Shown here one piece after another: positions 7,016 through 12,370 of a stretch of DNA of 12,370 nt. Source of the stretch: Thiomargarita sp. (GTDB lineage Bacteria > Pseudomonadota > Gammaproteobacteria > Beggiatoales > Beggiatoaceae); contig DYNO01000091.1 in NCBI GenBank assembly GCA_020721025.1, positions 1 to 12,370 on the forward strand. The letters are read 5' to 3'. A program made the position numbers and the translations under genes. Every line of letters begins with the position of its first letter. The first letter of the stretch is position 1. A model generated the notes under the pieces. That model was not told the DNA's origin, searched no databases, and saw only the letters and a program-made list of their open reading frames with translations.

Positions 7016-7720
7016 CTAATCGTAACGAATGGTTTTATCTGTTGTTTTGCCGGGAGTGGGGGGTTGTTCCTGCATAATTGGGAGTAATTGCCATGCTTCG
7101 GGGAGATCGTAGCCGGCTTGTTTCAAACGCGTCAACAGATGAGTCGATTCATCCAATAAAATCTGTCGTTGTTCACTGCCAAATAAATTCATTGCCGCTC
7201 GTAGGGCAGTAGCATTTTCAGTCAATAACGTGGGAATGATATTGGCGGCATTAATCGGCGAATGCGGATGCAATAAATGTGCAACTAACGGGTGTTCTAA
7301 CAACGCGAAATGTCCCTGCCGCGCTGCGATTTCTGCCTGTAATTGTGCAATCAAATCGGTTTTTTGTGCTGCGGTGCTGAGAATGACTTGCATAATCAAT
7401 TCATTGAGTTGCCGCAAGCCTTGTTTCTGTATTGAAAAATCGCCACCCAATCCGGCGCATTGTTCATACAAACCATCAATCCGATCTTTGAGTTGCAAAA
7501 TCACTTTCACTTCGACTTGAGGCTGTAAGGTCGCGACTTCATTCAATAATTGTTGGAAGGCTTCATTAAACACAATACTTTCATCTTCGTCCTTGCCCTG
7601 CGCTTCACTGACATCGGCTTGCGTGATTGGTTGCTGAATGTACAGAAAGAGCGGATTATTATATTGACGTTGCAAATGTCTTTCCCAACACCCCGGATAG
7701 ACACTGAAATAAAGAGACAT
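7016..7720 (-). CDS. Unrecognised protein, mostly helical
   Basis: I do not recognise this 234-residue protein. The gene is credible: the ATG at 7718-7720 has AGGAAA six bases upstream and the frame is long. There is no signal peptide and no membrane segment. The N-terminus SLYFSVYPGCWERHLQ is aromatic-rich. From about residue 35 the protein is Gln-, Leu- and Glu-rich and looks alpha-helical, with EVKVILQLKDRIDGLYEQ (75-92) as the best candidate for a short coiled coil. The C-terminal 15 residues are Pro- and Thr-rich and look disordered. It sits upstream of frr, where pyrH is usually found, but shows no kinase motifs. It is followed by a weak terminator-like hairpin. A soluble cytoplasmic role is inferred. 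Confidence 0.7.
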   Translation of the reverse strand: MSLYFSVYPGCWERHLQRQYNNPLFLYIQQPITQADVSEAQGKDEDESIVFNEAFQQLLNEVATLQPQVEVKVILQLKDRIDGLYEQCAGLGGDFSIQKQGLRQLNELIMQVILSTAAQKTDLIAQLQAEIAARQGHFALLEHPLVAHLLHPHSPINAANIIPTLLTENATALRAAMNLFGSEQRQILLDESTHLLTRLKQAGYDLPEAWQLLPIMQEQPPTPGKTTDKTIRYD

Positions 7721-7815
7721 GATTACTTTCCTGTGCGTAATTTTGGTTGAAAGTGGGATTGATTATTGGAATTAAAAGCTTTAGGATTCCAACGTAGTTC
7801 TGAAAAACCCGTGAA

Positions 7816-7828
7816 TTCTGATTCAGAA
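7816..7828. repeat. Short palindrome in the gap after the methyltransferase gene
   Basis: TTCTGA-T-TCAGAA is a perfect 13-base palindrome inside the 206-base gap between the methyltransferase stop and the unrecognised gene. It may be an operator or part of a dispersed repeat. No T-run follows it on the minus strand, so it is not a clear terminator. Nothing else is recognisable in 7721-7926. Confidence 0.3.
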
Positions 7829-7926
7829 ACCTCATCGCAGGATGCCTCGACGCAACATCTCTCAATCTCTCACCAAAAATATTGAAATAACAAAAGGATA
7901 TGTTGATGAATTGTTCATTATAGTAT

Positions 7927-8661
7927 TCAATATGTTGCTGGTTCGCCCGGTGGGAAAATTTGAATGGGTGGTTCAAAAAGCCGACCTTGTTGTCGTTGTC
8001 GCTGTTTTCCCTGTCGATAAAAAATGACTTCCTTACTCGTTTTGCCTGCCACCCCCTTTAAGTCGATTAGCGGAGTAAATGGTAAATAATTTGCCCCCTC
8101 ACCTTCGCAACAAATAATTTCCCCCTTTCTTGACAGCACCCAGTTTGCCAACATTGTGTAATCAATCAGTGTGCTGCTATAACGATATCCTCTCCCAGAT
8201 TCTCCTGAATATGGTGGATCAATAAACCAAGTGGCTTCAATATCAGGGGCTTCAGTAAAATCTCCACAAATAATTTCCCAGTGTTTTATTTCGTGTAAAT
8301 GTTTAGCAAACACTCTTCGGCTGATTTCCCAATTACGCGCAAGAACTGGAGTAACTTTGATGGTCTTAAACGCAAAAGCCATTTTAGTCACTGCATGAAT
8401 AATATGTAGAAATTCTGAACTTTTCTCTCCCGGTTGCAACTCCGGCAAAGTTTGAATTTCTCGCTCAGTTGCGTCGTGAATCAGCCATGTCCAAATAGCA
8501 GCAACTTTTTCATCTTTCTCAATCAACAAAACCTGTTTGGCAATGGAATTATGATGAAACGAATAGGATGCTGCCCCAGCAAATGGTTCAATGATAACAT
8601 CATAGTTTGGAACAGGATAATGTCGAATAATCTGCTTTTTCCGACCGTAATAGTAAAACAC
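7927..8661 (-). CDS. D12-class N6-adenine DNA methyltransferase (type II modification enzyme)
   Basis: This 244-residue enzyme is predicted to transfer a methyl group from SAM to adenine N6 in a specific site, which would protect host DNA from the adjacent nuclease. YGRKKQ (5-10) is the N-terminal SAM-binding (motif X-like) segment. EPFAGAASYS (25-34) is motif I with the Dam/D12-type FxG. IEKD (47-50) is the acidic loop, ICGDF (131-135) precedes the catalytic site, and DPPY (148-151) is motif IV. The motif order is that of the alpha/D12 group. The start is GTG at 8659-8661, 2 bases after the nuclease stop, with AGGGAA placed inside the end of the nuclease gene, so translation is probably coupled. 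The C-terminal 25 residues are Gln-, Arg- and Pro-rich. The recognition sequence cannot be deduced. Confidence 0.9.
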   Translation of the reverse strand: MFYYYGRKKQIIRHYPVPNYDVIIEPFAGAASYSFHHNSIAKQVLLIEKDEKVAAIWTWLIHDATEREIQTLPELQPGEKSSEFLHIIHAVTKMAFAFKTIKVTPVLARNWEISRRVFAKHLHEIKHWEIICGDFTEAPDIEATWFIDPPYSGESGRGYRYSSTLIDYTMLANWVLSRKGEIICCEGEGANYLPFTPLIDLKGVAGKTSKEVIFYRQGKQRQRQQGRLFEPPIQIFPPGEPATY

Positions 8662-8663
8662 GC

Positions 8664-9587
8664 TTATTTCCCTAATGTAAACTTTAATTTGTCAGAATAT
8701 TTCGTCAAGTATTTGTCTTGATCAAACAGCAGAATCCAGCCCTGTCCCATTTTTTTTCTTCCTGAAGCATTCATCCCCGTTACCTTAGTATTCCTTCCTG
8801 TTGTTCCGCTAATTTCTCCCCAATCTTCAACAGAGAGATTATCTGCATAGAACGCCCCAGTAATGACAGGATAATATCGGTTGTCACTAACAATTCCTGC
8901 AAAATCAATCACTAATCCAAGTAAATGATTGACTTCTCGGTGATGGGCTTGCCATGTGATTCCTGTCAATTGGTCAATGCGTGGCATACCTGACTGTAAC
9001 TTACTGCCTTGTGAGACATTTCCAACGGTAACCTTAATTTCCAAACCCGCGGGATAATTTCTTAACTGAGATTCGCTTGCATTTTTTCCTTCCATTGGAA
9101 TCACATCTGGATGTCCTTTTTCAATAGGGTTCACTATCGCCCCTACTTCAGTCGCAAGATCATTCACAAAGACTGCTCCAACAATCGCACTTAAAGTTTT
9201 TAAATCAATCTGTTGATAAAGCGCAAATGGCAGTTGCTGTAGTTGTTTAGCTGTTGCATTTGCTGCCATTAAAACCTGTTGAAAGGATACTTTAAATCCA
9301 CAATGAGTTGAGAAACTTTGATTAATGCGATAATTCACTGTTGGGATTTCTGTGGATGGCAAAATATCCGGGAGCGAAAATAACGCTGCGATGGGCATAT
9401 TAAGCGCGTCAGCCATGACTTGGATATTTTGAAGACAAATATTTCTTTTACCCAGTTCAACTTGGCTGACATAAGTACGATCCAATTTGCATTCTAGTGC
9501 AAAATCTTCTTGAGAGAAGCCTTTGATTTTTCTAAGTTCACGAATACGATTGCCAAAGACTTTTTGTACAGGGTCGGATGTTTTCAT
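8664..9587 (-). CDS. Controller-type HTH fused to PD-(D/E)XK restriction endonuclease
   Basis: This 307-residue protein has two parts. Residues about 10-70 are an XRE-type helix-turn-helix like the C (controller) proteins of type II systems: RIRELRKIKGFSQEDFA, then DRTYVSQVELGKRN. Residues about 85-307 look like a nuclease. HPDVIP (159-164) and LEIKVTVG (182-189) give the catalytic pattern PD-x21-ExK with D161, E183 and K185. ITWQAHHREVNHLLG is a further conserved-looking block. The gene sits just upstream of the methyltransferase gene and just downstream of paired C-boxes, which supports both parts. ATG 9585-9587 is preferred to ATG 9603-9605, because the latter begins only 4 bases from the operator. 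Neither has a Shine-Dalgarno, as is usual for leaderless C transcripts. C-nuclease fusions are known but uncommon. The site specificity is unknown. Confidence 0.82.
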   Translation of the reverse strand: MKTSDPVQKVFGNRIRELRKIKGFSQEDFALECKLDRTYVSQVELGKRNICLQNIQVMADALNMPIAALFSLPDILPSTEIPTVNYRINQSFSTHCGFKVSFQQVLMAANATAKQLQQLPFALYQQIDLKTLSAIVGAVFVNDLATEVGAIVNPIEKGHPDVIPMEGKNASESQLRNYPAGLEIKVTVGNVSQGSKLQSGMPRIDQLTGITWQAHHREVNHLLGLVIDFAGIVSDNRYYPVITGAFYADNLSVEDWGEISGTTGRNTKVTGMNASGRKKMGQGWILLFDQDKYLTKYSDKLKFTLGK

Positions 9588-9609
9588 GAGACAATTCGAC
9601 CACATTGAT

Positions 9610-9635
9610 GACTATCAGTCCACTGACTATAAGCC
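9610..9635 (-). promoter_or_regulatory. Paired C-box operator of the restriction-modification operon
   Basis: Read on the minus strand, the left half is GGCTTATAGTC (9625-9635), the spacer is AGTG, and the right half is GACTGATAGTC (9610-9620). Each half has GACT-n3-AGTC symmetry; the right half is perfect and the left has one mismatch. This matches the layout of C-protein operators of the PvuII/EcoRV type, where two dimers bind side by side and the -35 lies between the halves (TAGTCA at 9624-9629 is the candidate). It ends 22 bases before the preferred start of the fusion gene, so autoregulation by that protein's own HTH is expected. Confidence 0.85.
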
Positions 9636-9733
9636 ACATTTAGTACAAATAAAATTATTTAGAATCAATCTATTAAATCATAACGATCCCAATCAATAAT
9701 TTTCTCACGTTACAACCATTCTGGTTAAATTCT

Positions 9734-9779
9734 GTCACTGGAGTGACGCAATATTTCTACGGGAATGAGTCTAGTCCCG
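9734..9779 (-). terminator. Two small hairpins after the ABC permease gene
   Basis: CGGGA/TCCCG (9760-9764 with 9775-9779) and the palindrome GTCACT-GG-AGTGAC (9734-9747) lie just downstream of the permease stop. They may end its transcript before the C-box promoter. Neither has a strong T-run, so an intrinsic terminator is possible but not shown. Confidence 0.3.
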
Positions 9780-9791
9780 CTCAGATAATGG

Positions 9792-10541
9792 TTACTGCAC
9801 CCGCTCCGAATCGAGATGATGAATACTGAGAATGAGAAACAAGCCAATGATTAAAATGTAATAAATCACATCTTCCGTGTTGAACAAACCACGCAACAGA
9901 GCTTGATAATGATTAGTGATTGACAAATAAGCGAATAATGGCGATTCCTGATCCGTGCCGCCCGCCCAATCAATAATCCACAGCAATAATAAAATTCCAA
10001 ATGTCCCAATTGCAGCAACGGTCGGTTGTGCCGTCAACGTGGAAACGTACAAACCAATGGCACAAAATGCGGCGAGTAGTAAAATCACTCCCAAAATCGC
10101 TGAGAAAAATTGCCCAAAATCCAACGTACCGCCAATGAATAACGACAACGGCATCAAGGTCACCATCGCCAACATGATCAATAAAAAACTCATCAATCCC
10201 AAATATTTACCCAAAATAATACTCTGCATCGACACCGGCGCGGACAACAATAAGGGCAATGTGCCCTGTCGCCGCTCCTCGCTCATCAAACGCATGGTCA
10301 ATAACGGTGAAACCAATAAAAAGATAATTCCCGTCCAGACATAGACATGCCCCACCACAATATCGGTCAAGCCCGGCGCACCCGGCACCCCTTGCAACTG
10401 CGACTGAATTTCCGGCTGCATAAACAAAGCAACACGAGACGCAAAAATCAATCCCAAAATAACCTGCACCACTGCCAAAATACTCCATGCCAATGGTGAC
10501 AAAAATAAACTACGCAATTCCCGCGCGGCAATCACAAACAT
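9792..10541 (-). CDS. ABC-2 type transporter permease subunit
   Basis: This inner-membrane subunit of 249 residues should work with a separate ATPase. It has the classic ABC-2 pattern: an amphipathic start (AARELRSLFLSPLAW), TM1 at about 17-36, an external loop, TM2 at about 65-85, then the cytoplasmic coupling region RLMSEERRQGTLPLLLSAPVS (83-103), and four further membrane segments ending at about 240. The coupling motif EExxxGTLxxLLSxPVS is close to GldF-like and YhaP-like permeases. The ATG is supported by GAGGAA 5 bases upstream. No ATPase gene lies next to it on either side. Its substrate cannot be told. A candidate promoter lies at 10579-10607. Confidence 0.88.
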   Translation of the reverse strand: MFVIAARELRSLFLSPLAWSILAVVQVILGLIFASRVALFMQPEIQSQLQGVPGAPGLTDIVVGHVYVWTGIIFLLVSPLLTMRLMSEERRQGTLPLLLSAPVSMQSIILGKYLGLMSFLLIMLAMVTLMPLSLFIGGTLDFGQFFSAILGVILLLAAFCAIGLYVSTLTAQPTVAAIGTFGILLLLWIIDWAGGTDQESPLFAYLSITNHYQALLRGLFNTEDVIYYILIIGLFLILSIHHLDSERVQ

Positions 10542-10578
10542 ATCAATTCCTCATGTTCAACAACTTTTTCATGGTAAA

Positions 10579-10607
10579 AGTTTAACATAATTCGCCCTGA
10601 TTCCCAA
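10579..10607 (-). promoter_or_regulatory. Candidate promoter for the ABC permease
   Basis: On the minus strand TTGGGA (10602-10607) and TAAACT (10579-10584) are separated by 17 bases, with moderate matches to sigma-70 boxes. Transcription would start about 30 bases before the permease ATG, leaving a short leader that contains its Shine-Dalgarno. Confidence 0.35.
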
Positions 10608-10690
10608 ACGTACCGCGAATGCCACACGATAAACAATGTGAGAAGTTCGATGAAACCAGTAATTTTCATTCTGAGAGCTTGGTTAGATAA

Positions 10691-10807
10691 ATGGGAACAA
10701 CAAGTCCTGAGCGTAAACTGTTGCCAACTGTCAAAATCAACGGGGAGGAGTTTTTTATCCTTGCTAATGAGACGTTTCAATTGGCTCAGGCGAATATTCA
10801 AATCTGA
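10691..10807 (+). pseudogene. Possible small or remnant gene, 38 codons
   Basis: The frame MGTTSPERKLLPTVKING, then EEFFILANETFQLAQ, reads like a real protein piece: charged, with a beta-hairpin-like KINGEEFFI. It stops after 38 codons. A TAA lies directly before the ATG and no Shine-Dalgarno is seen, so it is more likely a fragment than an intact gene. The family is not recognised with certainty. It opposes the flanking genes in strand. Confidence 0.25.
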
Positions 10808-10898
10808 CGATGAACCATATTACAGTGTACAAGATTAGCAAGGAAATGGAAATTCATTGAAATAGGCTACGAACTTTTCATCATGTTCACGTCCATGA

Positions 10899-11459
10899 CT
10901 ATTTGCGAGAATCTTTCAATTTGGTGTTAATTTCCAAATCAATCATACGTTTAATCAGTGTCAGTTTAAAGCCCCCGACTTTTTCCATCGCTTCGACATA
11001 ACTGCTGAAGTAACTCTCAGCAATCAATCCTGCAATGACATCGGTCAGCCGCTTGAATGCACTATAAATTTGCAAAGCCTGCGCGGGTTCAAATTCTTCA
11101 GCACACTTTCGCAAAATAAATTGCTGTACTCGGCTGGTCATGCCAAACATGAACGGATTCGTCACTCCCCGCGTGATATGCACCAATCCCACAATCCATT
11201 GCTGTTGCCAAAATTGGGCATCAACATGATCGATGTTGGTGATGTGTAAGTACCAATCCCGCAACGTTTTTTCCCGTGCCTCGCGTTCGCCGTCACGAAA
11301 TACCTTACCAGTCGATTCATAGCCATAGAGTGTGTTATAAAACTCATTGACCAACTCACCGCCCCAACTTTGCAATTTCGGCGCGTGTTGTTGTAAAAGC
11401 TGTACATCTTGATCTGAAAAATTTGTCAGTGCTATTAGGTCTTTGACTATTTGTTCCAT
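10899..11459 (-). CDS. Protoglobin (stand-alone globin-sensor domain protein)
   Basis: This single-domain heme protein of 186 residues resembles the globin part of globin-coupled sensors and archaeal protoglobin. It would bind O2, CO or NO through heme in the cytoplasm. H94 in GLVHITRGV is the expected proximal ligand. LVNEFYNTLYGYE (36-48) and the segment with LRDWYLHI near 66-73 fit the B-E helices, and RVQQFILRKCAEEF with SYFSSYVEAMEKV fits the later helices. There is no output domain (no MCP, GGDEF or kinase), so it is either a carrier/scavenger or signals by protein contact. AGGAAA lies 8 bases before the ATG. It is divergent from the gene at 11547 across 87 bases. Ligand choice is not visible. 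Confidence 0.88.
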   Translation of the reverse strand: MEQIVKDLIALTNFSDQDVQLLQQHAPKLQSWGGELVNEFYNTLYGYESTGKVFRDGEREAREKTLRDWYLHITNIDHVDAQFWQQQWIVGLVHITRGVTNPFMFGMTSRVQQFILRKCAEEFEPAQALQIYSAFKRLTDVIAGLIAESYFSSYVEAMEKVGGFKLTLIKRMIDLEINTKLKDSRK

Positions 11460-11546
11460 GGATTGATTTCCTCGCTGTTGTATTCGTATGTTAATTTATT
11501 GTATCATGTAATCTTACTATTATTTATGATTTGATGGGAGCAAGCA
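11460..11546. promoter_or_regulatory. Divergent promoter region, globin / DsbD_2-like gene
   Basis: This AT-rich 87-base spacer separates two divergent starts. On the plus side GGGAG lies a few bases before the ATG at 11547. On the minus side AGGAAA serves the globin. TA-rich stretches suit -10 boxes, but no single promoter can be fixed. Shared regulation of the two genes is possible. Confidence 0.4.
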
Positions 11547-12299
11547 ATGAGCAGTGAATTCACGTTGTTATCGGCGTTCTTAGTTGGTTTATTTGGCTCG
11601 GTACATTGCATCGGCATGTGTGGCGGCATTGTGGGTAGTTTGACGATGGGCATCAGTCCAGAAATTCGTGAATCCTCATTGCGCTTAATTCCATATTTAT
11701 CAATGTATAACTTAGGACGAATTCTGAGTTATATGTTGATTGGACTATTGGCAGGATTTTTAGGACAGCAATTATCTGAAGTGTTACCGCTGGGAAATCC
11801 ACGCATGGTTGCAATGTGGGCATCTAGCATCTTTATGATAATTTTAGGATTATACATCGGTGGATGGTGGCGCATTTTGACCGTGCTCGAAAAAGCCGGT
11901 AGTCAACTGTGGCGTTATCTTGAACCTTTGGGACGGCGATTTTTACCCGTGAAAACTCCTTTTCATGCGTTAGGATTGGGGCTCATTTGGGGATGGTTGC
12001 CATGTGGTTTGGTTTACAGCGTGGTGGCTTTCGCAGTGACGACGGGCGACACCGTGCAGGGTGCTTTGCTCATGTTGGCATTTGGCGCGGGCACCTTGCC
12101 GATGATGCTGACCTTGGGGGCAACGGCAAGTTGGTTGGTGCGTATTACCCGACATTCCATTGTGCAACAAATCATCGGCGCGTTAATTATTGTGTTTGGG
12201 TTGTTTATTTTATTTGGGCCCCATCATCACAAAATGCCACAGTCACACGACGGACATCATGGAGCGAGTTCCGCTTATGTTTTAATTTCCAACGGTTAG
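11547..12299 (+). CDS. DsbD_2 / TauE-SafE-like membrane protein with His-rich tail
   Basis: This is an inner-membrane protein of 250 residues with about six membrane segments (near 6-30, 48-75, 88-108, 142-165, 168-192 and 204-223). The first contains SVHCIGMCGGIVGS, with H20, C21 and C25, and a later one has WLPCGLVYS with C153. These are the hallmarks of the DsbD_2 (UreH-like, annotated as sulfite exporter TauE/SafE) family. Relatives often lie near cbb3 oxidase or copper-handling genes, so metal or thiol transfer across the membrane is a reasonable inference, and sulfite export is not proven. The C-terminal tail has six His in GPHHHKMPQSHDGHHG (224-239), a likely metal-binding stretch. GGGAG precedes the ATG. 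No oxidase genes are in the window. Confidence 0.82.
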   Translation: MSSEFTLLSAFLVGLFGSVHCIGMCGGIVGSLTMGISPEIRESSLRLIPYLSMYNLGRILSYMLIGLLAGFLGQQLSEVLPLGNPRMVAMWASSIFMIILGLYIGGWWRILTVLEKAGSQLWRYLEPLGRRFLPVKTPFHALGLGLIWGWLPCGLVYSVVAFAVTTGDTVQGALLMLAFGAGTLPMMLTLGATASWLVRITRHSIVQQIIGALIIVFGLFILFGPHHHKMPQSHDGHHGASSAYVLISNG

Positions 12300-12310
12300 C
12301 TGTTTCACTT

Positions 12311-12370
12311 TGATCTTAGGCATGGTTGCGACCTGATCTAGGCATGGTTGCGACCTGATCTAGGCATGGT
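12311..12370. repeat. Tandem repeat, 22-base unit, continues past the right edge
   Basis: Units lie at 12311-12333 (one extra T), 12334-12355 and 12356-12370 (cut by the edge). Apart from that T they are identical as far as seen. Each unit starts TGATCTAGGCATGG and ends TTGCGACC. The period is not a multiple of three and the frames carry stops, so it is not coding. It begins 11 bases after the stop of the membrane-protein gene. The total copy number is unknown. Confidence 0.9.

Larger units (their letters stand above)
10542..10898. other. Gap of 357 bases without a convincing gene
   Basis: This spans the permease start and the globin stop, both minus strand. It holds a candidate permease promoter (10579-10607) and a plus-strand 38-codon frame (10691-10807). 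Longer open frames on either strand have low-complexity or unconvincing translations and no ribosome binding site. No tRNA-like or strong terminator structure is seen. Confidence 0.5.

Noticed and set aside
7659..7976. Minus-strand frame spanning the gap after the methyltransferase gene
   Set aside because: It overlaps two well-supported genes, has no ribosome binding site and no recognisable motif.
10532..10801. Minus-strand 89-codon frame upstream of the permease gene
   Set aside because: The frame opens without a Shine-Dalgarno, overlaps the candidate permease promoter and shows no family features.
12311..12370. Coding extension or CRISPR repeat
   Set aside because: The period is not a multiple of three, the frames hit stops, and units follow each other without spacers.

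Overview
The window is a stretch of bacterial chromosome, probably from a gammaproteobacterium. The frr-uppS-cdsA order, the TsaB, UppS and CdsA sequences and the mixed set of dispersed intergenic repeats fit that group. A sulfur-oxidising or Thiotrichales-like host is a guess from overall flavour only. Base composition is moderate, and the restriction-modification segment looks more AT-rich than the housekeeping genes.

Layout. (1) 1-119, minus: start of a secreted-protein gene that runs off the left edge. (2) 317-2001, plus: a family 2 glycosyltransferase followed by tsaB (tRNA t6A synthesis). A GC-rich palindrome separates them from the convergent genes to the right. (3) 2071-4008, minus: a membrane-anchored Cache-SpoIIE phosphatase. 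(4) 4293-6854, minus: frr, uppS, cdsA and an AhpD-like gene, which are ribosome recycling, undecaprenyl-PP synthesis, CDP-diacylglycerol synthesis and a small redox-type protein. Two related hairpins and a 22-base-period array lie in the gaps. (5) 7016-7720, minus: an unrecognised protein. (6) 7927-9635, minus: a compact type II restriction-modification operon. An XRE controller-type domain is fused to a PD-(D/E)XK nuclease domain, followed 2 bases later by a D12-class adenine methyltransferase, with a paired C-box operator in front. (7) 9792-10541, minus: an ABC-2 permease without an adjacent ATPase, then 357 bases with no convincing gene. (8) 10899-11459, minus: a stand-alone protoglobin, divergent from (9) 11547-12299, plus: a DsbD_2/TauE-like membrane protein with a His-rich tail. 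(10) 12311-12370: a nearly perfect 22-base tandem repeat that continues past the right edge.

The most notable system is the restriction-modification operon. One polypeptide appears to be both the autoregulatory controller and the restriction enzyme, and it precedes the methyltransferase in the same transcript. That arrangement raises the question of how the methyltransferase is made first when the system enters a new host. The second theme is non-coding structure: two unrelated arrays share a 22-base period with a GATC in most units, and a hairpin family recurs in two gaps.
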